Origin: Triangularia verruculosa
Taxonomy: Eukaryota; Ascomycota; Sordariomycetes; Sordariales; Podosporaceae
DNA length: 64,000 nt
Assembly (NCBI GenBank): GCA_033296885.1
Contig: MU863880.1
Location: 372,001-436,000 of the forward strand
Reading direction: 5' to 3'
This document shows, piece after piece, positions 43,801 to 53,836 of the stretch (its first letter is position 1; every line of letters starts with the position of its first letter). The position numbers were made by a program, and so were the translations under genes. The notes below the pieces were generated by a model that saw nothing but the letters and a program-made list of their open reading frames with translations, made no database searches and was not told the origin of the DNA.

Positions 43801-44096
43801 TCCGACCAACCCCACACTAACTTGACTTGTAAATAAGGCGGCCAACGACCAAATCATCAAGACGCTCCAGAGGGAAAACGCCATGATCACGACGGCGTGG
43901 TATGACTTGTCGAGCAGACTGCAGAGCAACCACGTGGTGCTCGCGAGGAGACAGGACGCGCCCAAGAGTTGGATCAACAAGCAGAGGCAGATGGTGAATG
44001 GTGAGTTTTGGGTCTTCTTTTAGGAGGGTGAGACTCAAACACAATGCTGACCGGTGATGATTGGTTTCTGGGAGGATAGCTACGCCGAGGAGATAG
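40886..44096 (+). CDS. Hook-family dynein adaptor (HookA-like)
   Basis: Six exons (40886-42447, 42516-42652, 42721-43040, 43627-43713, 43838-44000, 44080-44096) give 761 residues. The N-terminal Hook domain starts QTALLKWVNTF and includes GIILGQILEKM. Residues from about 150 to 680 are coiled coil with long heptad stretches. The C-terminus ends MVNATPRR. In Aspergillus, HookA links dynein to early endosomes, with its C-terminus binding the cargo FTS-FHIP complex. The third intron (43041-43626, 586 nt) is unusual: it holds an in-frame coding-like extension, listed separately. Confidence 0.9.
43041..43442 (+). other. Possible alternative C-terminal coding extension of Hook inside intron 3
   Basis: Reading through the GTAAGT donor at 43041 continues in frame for 133 codons to a stop at 43440-43442. 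The extension would replace the 88 residues encoded by the last three exons, for a total of about 806 residues. It includes SFTLGRERLEDVFVSS, DSPAARSTLSSVDDFLEV and ends FWYKDNKGWLPGLRNMFNG. Its composition looks like coding sequence and not intron. The intron keeps a normal acceptor at 43626. Confidence 0.5.
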
Positions 44097-45003
44097 GGAC
44101 TTGCGACGAATGCGTAACTTGAACTCGACAGTTTAGTTTGCGGTTGTGGTGGTTGCGGGGAGGGGGTTGGTGAGATGAGGTGAGATTTGAGGAAAGGGGA
44201 AAGGGAGGTGTTGGAAATGGTTGTGTCTGGACACACACAAAGTAAAGGGTAAGAGGGAAAGGGAAGAAAGAAGGGTTTGAACTAGAAAGGGAGGTATATT
44301 TAGAGCTTTTTCGCTTTTTTCTTTTTTTTCTTCTTTTGTCTATTCTGGTTACCCTACCTACCCTTTTTTTAGTTGCCAGTCATACGGGTTGTTACTTAGT
44401 TTTCTATTAGAATACCCCCCTTTTTTTCTTTTTTATACGTACAGATTTTTCCTGTTCAAAACTTGGGTGGAAGTAGGGTGATAGATGGATAGATTGGATG
44501 GAAGGACTGCTGTGGTGGTGAATAAGGGGGAGGTGGTGTTGATTCCACGTTTTGATATACCCGAATAATAGACTTTGTGGAAGGTGATGTCTTCTGTGCT
44601 GCGATTTGATGCCCCTGGCTTTAAATTGGGTTATGGTGGTGGCTTAAGGGGCTTGGGTTCCAGGGACAGAGTGTCTTGAAGCTTAATGGTTCCCTCTCAC
44701 AAAGCTTTTGGTGGGTGGCGCTTTTGGTGTTGTGAAAAAGTGTATATCTGTTTAGGTTTTGAACACAGGGAATATGGGGATATTTCAAGCCCACTCACTC
44801 AGTCGCTGCCGTATTCCTTTCTTTCCTTCCTACACTTTTTTCTCAACACACCTGGAACAAGCAAGTACTTCACAATTCACCAACCAAAAGCCAATTTCAG
44901 CTACACAACAACCATTCAACAAGCAAAGACATACCTATCAGAAGTCAGACTCAGCTGCGTAGCTTACCCTAGCTATTATCAACCACAAGACAACCACAGC
45001 AGG
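44097..45003. other. Intergenic region, Hook 3' flank and RING promoter
   Basis: T-rich 3' flank followed by a CA-rich leader before the ATG at 45004. In-frame ATGs upstream (for example 44686) read leader-like sequence. Confidence 0.6.
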
Positions 45004-45475
45004 ATGCTCCGATTCCGCAGTCTCGGTGCTGAATACAGCATCAACAATCAAGCCACCGGCCCAATTTACTCTGTGGCTCGCCCCGGCGAGGACGATTACG
45101 GATACTATGCGGATTACGGGAACAACTACGACTATGATTATGACTACGACTACGACTACGACTCTAACTCTGGCTATTACTCTGAGTCTGAGTCTGACTC
45201 CTCTGACTCTGAGTCTGAGTCTGGCTCTGACTCTGGCTATGAATCTGGCTCTGATTCTGACTCTGGCGATGACTCTGGCGATGACTCTGGCGATGACTCT
45301 GACGATGGCTCTGGCTCTGACGATGGCCCTGACTCTGGCCCTGACTCTGGCCCTGACTCTGGCCCTGCCTCTGTCTCCGGCTCTGGCTCTGGCTCTGGCC
45401 CTGCCTCTGGCCCTGCCTCTGGCCCTGCCTCTGTCTCCGGCTCTGGCCCTGCCTCTGGCCCTGCCTCTGTCTCCG

Positions 45476-45536
<61 letters not shown>

Positions 45537-46365
45537 CTCTGATTGGGTCTCTGCCTCTGCCTCTGCCATTGCCTCTGCCTCTGCCATTGCCTTTGCCTCT
45601 GATTGGAATTCTCAAATGGACGAGGCCTTGTCTCGTGTGTATGAAAATTACGACAATCTGGTGTCTAACCCCGACGATGACTATGGCGACTATGGGAACC
45701 ACTACGAGGATGAGAATAACTACGAGTATATAAGTCACCACGACTACGGCCTTTTGGACTGGCAGCAACGCTTCGATCTAATCGTCGTTCAAATCCAGCA
45801 GCGCTTATATGAGCGCAATCTCTTCACCTCAATCACGCTCCCGGTGCTGATCGCCGGGCTCCCTGCCCTCCCGAAGCCGTTGGACAAGAGTATACGTGAA
45901 AAGATTTACGGGGATAATGTTGATTGTCCGATCTGCCGGGATGATCTTGATACTGGGTATAAAAACGCTCCGGATGACGATCCGGTCTCGCTTCCGGGGT
46001 GTGGGCATTGGTTTCATAGGGGTTGCGTGGGGGAGTGGTTCCAGAGGAATGGGGGGGAGGCGGTGAGGGAGGATGTTTATTGCCCGTTGTGTAGGAGGGG
46101 GGTGGTGGGGGGTTTGGAGGGTTGTGGGGAGAGGGGGATGGAGTTGATGAACAGGGTTGAGGGGTTGTTGCGGGGGAGGGAAAGGGAGGCGGTAGGGGAG
46201 GTGGTGGAGGACATCAAGATGGAGGAGGTGCTGGTGGAGGTAGAGGAGAAAGCAAGTACAGAGAACACGACAGCCACGACATGCGAGGTTGATCTATTGG
46301 ATGAATATGCCGGGGAGGAAAAGCTGGGGGAGTACAAGGTACTGCCGCTCCGGACAGAAGAGTAG
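45004..46365 (+). CDS. RING-H2 protein with Asp/Tyr and Ser-Gly repeat N-terminus (type III)
   Basis: Single exon, 453 residues from MLRFRSLGAEYSINN. The N-terminal half is low complexity: a DYDYDYD run, Ser/Asp/Glu blocks, PDSG repeats and a long SGSG run. The RING-H2 finger begins near residue 308: CPIC, CGHWFHRGC and CPLC, with a long loop (RNGGEAVREDVY) before the last pair. LPALPKPLDKSI precedes the finger, as LPGIPGPV does in the RING protein at 30485. Probable E3 ligase. The repeat region also reads open in other frames, so automatic calls on the minus strand are shadows. Confidence 0.82.
45175..45610. repeat. GGCTCT-type hexanucleotide repeat within the RING coding region
   Basis: Imperfect hexamers of the form GGC/GAC/GCC plus TCT run for over 400 bases. 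The core at 45475-45540 is nearly pure GGCTCT (Gly-Ser). Hexamer slippage would change length without breaking the frame. Confidence 0.9.
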
Positions 46366-47146
46366 GCGACACCGTGGGCGATTGAACGAAGCCTCGAAGG
46401 GTGGTCAGGGAAAAGGTTTTGGAATTGAATAAAATGTCTTGAAAGATCTTCAAAAACTGTTAAAAGATGATTGAAACGCCTTGAAAGATGGTTGATACGC
46501 AGGAACTCAGCCCCTTAATCCGCACCCTACCTAGATACCTAAAGCTATCTTTAGCCCCTTTATCACTGTTGAACAGACAAGTATCCACCACAACAACTGC
46601 TTCAGCACGATCATAGATGGCAGAGGAACAACAGTTCCCAAGGTGTATCTCTCCCAATGATGTCTACAGTACCCTTCTGCAGCAAAGCCCAGCAGCCACG
46701 GTAAAGATAACTGGGAGTTGGTTTTTGGATGGGAGCAATAGAAATGATGAAATTGCCTCTAGGAGCGCAGTCTTGTGGTAATTCTCGCGAACAAAGGCAG
46801 GAGGCATCCGAGTTGCTAATATTCCAAGAAGGCAATCGAGATAGAATATAATAAAGTGCTTTTTTGTGATAATTGATAGTAAACCTTGTAGAACAGACTT
46901 TGAGAAAAGAACATCGACAACAAAATAAGATAAAACTAAAGACAACTACTCAACAAGAATCTTTTCTTTCTCCATCTTCCAGCCTTCCGTCTTTTCCCAA
47001 CCATTGTATTCTATATCTAAGGGAAAAAAAAAAAAAGAAAAACACCTACCTCTCCCACGACTTCATAATAGAACATCCCTCACCCAGCCCCCCGGAAGAA
47101 GGCTGGCGTTTATCAAAGTAAAGATCCAAACTTGTTGCTTCCAGAA
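46366..47146. other. Convergent intergenic region between two RING genes
   Basis: 3' flanks. AT-rich, with CCTACCTAGATACC near 46526. No gene-like ORF. Confidence 0.6.
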
Positions 47147-48151
47147 TCAGCCTCTGCCACCAGCAGCCTCTCTCCTCGCCCTCGCCTGCTCCAATCGCTG
47201 CAAACTCTCCGTCAACGCCTTCCAACTCCCCTGCACCCGCCCCGCCTGCTCATATAGCTGCCTCGCCACCTCCTCATTCCTTCTTGCCTCGCTCATCTCC
47301 TCCCGATTCCCCTCCCGATTCCTCCTCCTCTCTTCCTCAAGAAGTTGCCGACCGCGCTCTGCCAAGCGGCTAATTGCCTGTTCAATGTGCCGCGCGCAGC
47401 TTAAGCCTGGGAGGCTCCTCCTTATGTGATTAATTCGTCGATTTGGGGAGGCATGCCGTTCACCGTCCTCATTCCGATCATTCTCGCCACCACTAGATTC
47501 CTGTTGAGATCCTTGCCCATTCGGACTCCCGGGGGAGTTACTCGGCGCCCGCGCCGCCAGGGGTGCTCTTTTCTCTTCCATGCATTGTGGGCATCTCGTT
47601 ACTTGCTGGGAAGGCGAGCGGGGGCCGAGGGGGCCGGGAGGTAATATTTCTGCTGCGGGATGGGTACCATCTGTGAAGAGAGGGCGCCCGCCTCCGTAGG
47701 CACGAGTATTTTGCTGGGAGCGGTTCTCGGAAGGAAGAGAGGGTGATGGGCGATGGCGGTTAGGGGAGCGATTCCGGCGTTCTTGGATATAACGTTCGAG
47801 CTCGGCATCCCTTTCGCGCCGGCGCAGCAGTGTATGATCATCAGAGGAAAGATGGTGGGACCCGTCGGATCTCACTTCCGAATTGCCTTGCTGGCTGGGG
47901 CTGTTGTTGTCGGTGCGAAAGCCGTCACGTCGGCAGAGGGGACATGTTGCTTTTGCTCTCTTGAAGCCAGACCATCGACTGATGCATTCGGTGTGGAAGG
48001 GTTTCTTGCAACAGTTGGTCGTAAACTTGGGTGTCTCGCTGGACAGGAGGTCTTCTAGACAGATGGGGCATGTGACATCTTCTGTCTGCTCTGATGTCTT
48101 TGACATTTCGGCAGCCACGGCCGGGGGGATGGGAGGTGTATCGTCCAACAT
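47147..48151 (-). CDS. RING-type protein with N-terminal finger (type IV)
   Basis: Single exon, 334 residues starting MLDDTPPIPPAVAAEMSKT. The finger is at residues 28-75: CPIC, then NCCKKPFHTEC, then CPLC. The usual CGH is replaced by CCKKPFH, so the fourth ligand is probably a Cys or the site is altered. The rest is Arg/Glu/Ser-rich, largely disordered, with a basic helical C-terminus (ERGRQLLEEERRRNREGNRE). Probable E3 ligase. An ATG-led frame just upstream (48348) could supply an additional exon, but no join is convincing. Confidence 0.75.
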   Translation of the reverse strand: MLDDTPPIPPAVAAEMSKTSEQTEDVTCPICLEDLLSSETPKFTTNCCKKPFHTECISRWSGFKRAKATCPLCRRDGFRTDNNSPSQQGNSEVRSDGSHHLSSDDHTLLRRRERDAELERYIQERRNRSPNRHRPSPSLPSENRSQQNTRAYGGGRPLFTDGTHPAAEILPPGPLGPRSPSQQVTRCPQCMEEKRAPLAARAPSNSPGSPNGQGSQQESSGGENDRNEDGERHASPNRRINHIRRSLPGLSCARHIEQAISRLAERGRQLLEEERRRNREGNREEMSEARRNEEVARQLYEQAGRVQGSWKALTESLQRLEQARARREAAGGRG

Positions 48152-48434
48152 GTTGCTGATGGCTGGGCCTCAGTCTTGGTGGTTGGGAGGAAGAGAGCTT
48201 CAAGAATGTGCGAGAGAGGGAGACGGTGTTTATGCTCTGGATGGTCACGGAGCGGACATGGGTGGGTGACGCCGGATGCTGTCCGTGGGGAAGCGTGGAA
48301 GTGTTGGGTGAACTCTGAGCTACCAGCACCAAAAGGTGGAGTTGGCATGGTTTGATGAGAGCGGGAAGTGACGAAGTTGAAGAGAGCCAGCGGGAGTCCT
48401 ATAGCCCTCGATTGCTCCTGAAAGTACCTTCTCT

Positions 48435-49415
48435 CTACTTATCCAGTCCCCGCCTTCTTTTCCTCCTCGCCCTCCTCTTATCCACCTTACAAGCCCACTC
48501 CTCACACTCTTCCACCTTCAAAAACCTCCTCCTGCACATCGGACAGGTATTTTGACAGTGCAACCACTCCATGGCACACTCCTTATGGAACCAGTGCCCG
48601 CAAACCGGCAACGACACCACTGCCGCCGCCACCCCCATACCCTCATTATAGAACGTCTCCAGACAAATCCCACAGTTATCCCCCATCTTCTCCCGATACT
48701 TTTTCTTTCCCTTTCTGTTCTGACGATGGAGGGGGACGACGGGGAGGTTAAGCAAGATCTGCGGCAAGGTCGCGGTTGACTTGAGCCATATGTCCAGTTT
48801 GATCAGCTGAAAGAGCTGCATATACACGCGTGTTGGCCTGATGTATATTCCGTATTCTGGCTCCGTCTTACGCAATTCCTCTTCGCAGCGTTTCTTCTCT
48901 TCAACGGTTGGCCATCTGCTGGCTGTCCAAGGAACGATCTCCTGCCATAGCTTGGCCATCTCCTCTACATCGTCCGGGCCAACGAGCCGGCGACCAACGG
49001 TAGCCATTACAGGAGCTCCTTCCTTCTGCAGTTTGGCGATGGCCTTCTCGGCGGTAGCGGCAGATCGAGCTTTATTCTCGACAGCGATGGTCATCAGGCC
49101 AGACACTTTTGTCGTCTTGAGCTCTGGTTTAGGTAGTTTCTCCAGTTGACAGTACATTTCCAGCGCTGTCCACGAGATTAATTCTGCCGTGTACGCTTGG
49201 ATCGCGGTTATCATGGCCGACGCGATGTCGTTGCTGGATCGGGTGAAGGGAATACTGACATGACAATCGACCACGTCTTTGACCTGGCGGGATAACTTGG
49301 CGATAAGGATGATATCGAGCTCGCGACTGTCTGGGTTGTTGAGATACTTGCTCCGGTCTGTCCAGTAGATGCACTGAGTGACGCAGCTGTGCCATATGGG
49401 TCGGTAGGGCTCCAT
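48435..49415 (-). CDS. RING-H2 protein with helical N-terminal domain (type II)
   Basis: Single exon, 326 residues from MEPYRPIWHSCVTQ. The RING-H2 finger is at residues 248-295: CGIC, CGHWFHKEC, CPMC, followed by a very basic tail (KRRARRKRRRGLDK). The N-terminal domain matches the protein at 28655-29953 in order and spacing of landmarks: YTAELISWTALEM, GRRLVGPDD, and GIYIRPTRVYMQLFQL. It starts further into the shared domain than its paralog, so an upstream exon on the minus strand (49470-49610) is possible. Probable E3 ligase. Confidence 0.82.
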   Translation of the reverse strand: MEPYRPIWHSCVTQCIYWTDRSKYLNNPDSRELDIILIAKLSRQVKDVVDCHVSIPFTRSSNDIASAMITAIQAYTAELISWTALEMYCQLEKLPKPELKTTKVSGLMTIAVENKARSAATAEKAIAKLQKEGAPVMATVGRRLVGPDDVEEMAKLWQEIVPWTASRWPTVEEKKRCEEELRKTEPEYGIYIRPTRVYMQLFQLIKLDIWLKSTATLPQILLNLPVVPLHRQNRKGKKKYREKMGDNCGICLETFYNEGMGVAAAVVSLPVCGHWFHKECAMEWLHCQNTCPMCRRRFLKVEECEEWACKVDKRRARRKRRRGLDK

Positions 49416-51123
49416 TCGGATGGTGAGATGATATCCCAGTATCTACCGCGGGAAGAGAGTGAAGAAAAATTACAGGTTCTGTGGGAGATATGGCTTGGAG
49501 CAAACTTAAAAGCTTCAAGTTTGAGCCACCACACACGCCCCTTGTATATGCTCAAGATGGCGCTCCAAGCTTCACAAAGCCCGCAACTTTCTTGTCCGTG
49601 GGCCACATATCATCCATCGTCAACTCTGCCACCGCCCGTATTGAGCCTACCCGCTCTCGATCAAACTAGTACCAGCCCACTGGCCACTCCTTGCCCAGAC
49701 CCAAACCATCTTCCAACCTCCATCCCACCCTCAACCCAGTGGTTAACCCCCCAGTCCACCTTCATACCTACCCTGTCTCTCTGCCGGTCACTACATAAAA
49801 AGAGCAGGAATCTCTTCACTCCCCCTCTGAAACACCAATCTTCGTCCCTCCCAAAAACCAAATCCCCTCCCCCCTTCCCCACAAAAAGAAAAAAAAAGGA
49901 AGGAAAGAAAGAAAGAAAGAAAGAAGGAAGAAACACAGAAAACAAGAGAAAAAAAAAACGCTTTCATCCACAAATCTTCCAATCCAACACAAACCACCCA
50001 CCCACACACACACACATCTCATATCCCCCGCCTAAAGCCCCCAGAAATCTCCATCAACATCGTACTTCCCCCTCACGACCACAATCTCTACCTAACAAAA
50101 AATACGAAATAGCAAAAACAACCCATCCACCCAAACCCCCCAACTCCCTTCCCCCCAAAATCCCCCCTTTTTCCTATCCCTTATTCATCATTCCCCTTTC
50201 CTACCCTGTCATCAACCTTCCCATAACGCTAGAGTCGATAATAACAAGCCATGTAAATAGCCTTATAATAAAACGTATACAAAACCAACCCAAAAAGAAA
50301 CAAAAAACAATAACCTTCACTCTGTGGATATCAGCAAAAGAGCAAAAACAGCAGCACCCACTCTATCTCTTTCGTCAGACACGGGGGTATCTTTCTCTCT
50401 TTCTTCTCGTATGGAATAATATACTAAAGAGCGATAATAATACGACAACAATACTGATAGGTAGGTATACTTATAGCGTTAAAAAAAAGAACACTTTCGC
50501 AGCACAAAACATCAAAACACAAAAGCAGAAAATTCTCTTCTCTTTTTTTTCAACACAAAGATATGCAAGATAACAACAACTAATGCAAACCTCCCTCCCT
50601 ATCACCCTCACAAAACACAACCCCTCCTTTCTCAAGACTACCGAGGAGTAAAAAACGGGGATATAAAACACAACTCTCACTCCATATAATAATAATCATT
50701 TGAAAATATCAGATTTTTTCAACACAAAGTTCGCTAGGCTTCTTTCAGGAAAGAGCGCGCTTGTACTCCCCCCTTCCCGTACGCTCTCAAACTGCGAACA
50801 AAATAGGAGCCAGGAACTAAAAAACCAGATATCACAAAAAAAGCATCAACAAAAATACGCCTAGACACCACCGCCAAGCCAGAAAAAGAAAAAGAAAAAA
50901 AAGCCTTTGAATCCATACAGATATTTCCCATACACATGCCCACCGACCCCCCCACCCCATCCCCAACCCCAACCCCTCCCCATCCAAGTTGCGCCAGCCG
51001 CCTCCCAGAGAAGAAGAACGGACAAAACAACAAATTAGACAAGTTTTAACACCCCTTTCCTCACCAGATTAAGCTATTTTTGAACAAGTGTGACACAAGG
51101 GAAGAAAAACAAAAACTTTGATT
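49416..51123. other. Intergenic region with A- and CA-rich low-complexity sequence
   Basis: Contains AAAGAAAGAAAG-type runs at 49900-49925 and other purine or CA-rich stretches. The long + strand frame at 49389-50573 is low complexity (Lys, Pro, His, Ser runs) and probably the complement of a long 3' UTR of the minus-strand gene ending at 51124. Confidence 0.55.
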
Positions 51124-53836
51124 CTAGGCCGGATTGCCCTTCATCCGTTTTGGCATCCTCGGTGTTGGGGGTTTCCCTTTGCCCGGAATTCCAACTCCGT
51201 TCATCTGAGGGGTCCCCATGGCGCCCGGCGTTGGGGCAGACTGAGGCGTGTCTTCTTCCTTAACGGTCGACCTTCTCCTCTTGTTGCCTTGAGCCGGCGA
51301 CGTGTTGGCGCTGGGACCGCTCGAGCTGGTTCCTGGCTGGCTCATCTGATGCTGCATCACGGGTGCCGCAAGCTGACCCGGTGCGGGACTGCCGACGACG
51401 TGTGGAGAGCCAGGTAATCCGATATTGGCCATGGCCGGGCTGGCACCCATCGGGAACTGGGGGAAGCTGGGGGTCCTAGGGGCACCTTGGGCCATGGGCT
51501 GTCCGTTCATCCCTTGCTGACCACCCGAGTTGATCCGGTTGACGAACTGCTCCATGGCAGCATATGGTGCAATTCCAGGATGGGCATGGAAGAAGTCAAA
51601 CAACGGCGTCATCTGACCCATGATCTCCGACATCTTTGCGAACCTTCATGTCAACGCTGAACAATATCAAAACAAAAAACGCAATCAACATACCTCGAGA
51701 AACTGCCATACTGGCTCCGTCACTCCTCTAAGGTGTGAGACGTACGAGTGCGGGAGTTCTAAATCTGGCGGCGGCCCAGCAGGAGCCTTGACGGGTTTGG
51801 TCTTCCCCTTCTTGTTCATTTCTGGAGACTGCTTATTGTCCACCGAGTTTAGACTGTGCCACTCCTTCACCCAGTTGTGGGCCGGTCTGGCGGCCTGAAT
51901 AACCATGTTGCGAGGCAGGTACTCTTCATGGCCTGTCGTGATAAACTCGAGCAGCTCGAACTTCTGCTCATTGTCGAATTGGGCACGCAGAGTCCCGTTC
52001 GCGACCAGCTGCACAAAACATGTCAGCATTGTCTCCAATTGCATCTCGACTCTTCCAACATACGTGAGAGTTGTTCTCAAACCAGTACACGAGGCTAGCC
52101 TTGGTGTTTTCGATAAAGTGGCAGTCGTTTGGCAACGCGCGATCTGTTGTGCCCTTCTCCATGGTCAACTGCATCCTCTTTACCCCGCTGTCGAAGTGGG
52201 TGTGGAAGTAGCGGGGTAGAGCGGGATACTGAATCTCATATTGCTTTTCCGCTGGGCCCTCGGGATTTTGTTCTAGAAGGGTGTGCCTGAAAAGGCCTTT
52301 CTGCGAGAAAAACATCTTGACAAAATCTTCCCAATAACTCAAGTCATCTTGACCCTTTGGCCCCTGAAAAACCAGGTGTTAGCCGACAAGGGGCAAATCA
52401 GTATAGCGAGGAACAAAACAAAGACGTACTGGGAAACCACTCAGGTGCTCGCTGAACTGCATCAACTTTAGTAAGCACTGCCCTTTCAATTCCATCCCGT
52501 TGCGTTTTTGCTGTTGTTGTTGTTGTTGTTGTTGTTGCTGCATCATAGCCAGACCAGCAGCCTGCTGAGCTTGATGGACAGCTTGCTGGGCCTGGGCTTG
52601 CGCCTGGACTTGAGCTTGAGCATGAGCCTGAGCTTGAGTAGCATGTTGTTGGGCCTGGGCTACCAGTTGAATTTGTTGGCCTTGCGTGGTCTGCGGTGTT
52701 TGGGGCGGAGCTTGAGGTTGTTGCTGGGGATTTGGTTGTGGCGTGGGACCTTGGGTAGGTCCCGGAGTCGGGGCTTGTCCATTCGGTCCGGGTCCGCCGG
52801 CTTGCGATGGGGTAGCTTGCCGTTGTGGCTGGCCTGATTGTTGTGGGGGTTGCTGATGCTGCGGCGGTTGCTGCTGAGGCTGTGGCGGTTGCTGCCCTTG
52901 CTGGGCTGCCTGCTGGGCGGCTTGTTGCGCTTGCTGCTGAGCTTGTTGCGCTTGCTGCTGAGCTTGTTGATGCTGCTGCTGAGCCTGGGCCTGCATGGCC
53001 GCCATCTGGGCTTGCTGAATGTTGATCTGCTGGGGGTTCATCTGGCCATGGTTCGGGTTGTTTTGCATCTGATTAAGCTGCTGCTGTTGCTGTTGCTGTA
53101 GGGCGATTTGCTGGGCTATGTTGACGTGCTGTTGCGGGTTCGTTAGCATCTACTTCTGCCAGAGTACCTACACACATTCTCCGCCATGGGCCTTGTATCG
53201 TGGTGGTCAGGAGTGTATCCTTACGTTCATGGATTGTGCCTGTTGTTGTTGAGCTAGCTGTGCTTGTTGGAGGTGTGTGGGGAGAGCTACCGGCATCCTC
53301 CCCCTCATTGCTGCAATATGAGCAGGGTTCATCTGATTCATTTGCCCCAACGGTATACCCATCTGTACATTCATGCCATTGTACTGAGCCGACTGCTGCA
53401 TCATGGCAGCCCGTTGTCGTTGCTGCAACTGGAGCTCGGCCAGCCTCTGTTGCTGCAGGTGCTGCTGGACAGTTGGGCTGTGTCCATCTAACAAGCAGGT
53501 TAGCATACACCTCTATACCGTGTCGTGGAGAGATCACATACACATGCCGGCTAGTTGCTGCTGCTGGTATAGTTGCGCCTGGGCCGGGTTCAGATGCGCC
53601 ATGCCATGGGCATTTGGGTGTCCAGCGCCGGGAGGCATGCCGCCCATGAGAGCGGCAGGGTTCATCTGCGGACCTGGGCCCGACACGCTCATGTGTCCCA
53701 TCATGTTGTGCGGCATTCCTCCTGGCGTCGCGCCGGGTTGACTAGGGTTGTGTGCCATGCCGGGAGCCATGGGATGGCCGGGAGGAGCACCGGGATGTTG
53801 CTGCATCCCACCGGGGTGCGGCTGAAAGGCCATCAT
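51124..53836 (-). CDS. LIM-domain-binding (LDB) transcriptional coregulator, PtaB/Mfg1/Adn1-like
   Basis: Six exons (53836-53542, 53487-53225, 53149-52430, 52363-52064, 52008-51694, 51633-51124) encode 800 residues. The N-terminal half is Met/Pro/Gly- and Gln-rich, with long Q and QA runs encoded by exon 3. The LDB domain spans about residues 430-585: SYWEDFVKMFFSQKGLFRHT, YEIQYPALPRYFHTHFDSG, LVYWFENNSH and FELLEFITTGHEEYLPR. A basic NLS-like KRRR lies near the C-terminus. Fungal homologs PtaB, Mfg1 and Adn1 work with Flo8/SomA-type LisH proteins in adhesion, filamentation and development. Introns are 54-75 nt. Confidence 0.92.
52500..53100. repeat. CAG/CAA trinucleotide-rich polyglutamine region of the PtaB-like gene
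   Basis: Runs of TTG/CTG units on the + strand encode Gln and Gln-Ala repeats on the minus strand, with an almost pure Q run at 52508-52545. Confidence 0.85.

Noticed and set aside
45237..45587. Minus-strand Glu/Pro/Ala repeat frame, and the Arg-Ala frame overlapping it
   Set aside because: Shadows of the GGCTCT hexamer repeat within the + strand RING gene.
49389..50573. 394-codon + strand frame
   Set aside because: Mostly Lys/Pro/Thr/His low complexity over A- and CA-rich DNA. It overlaps the start of the minus-strand RING gene.
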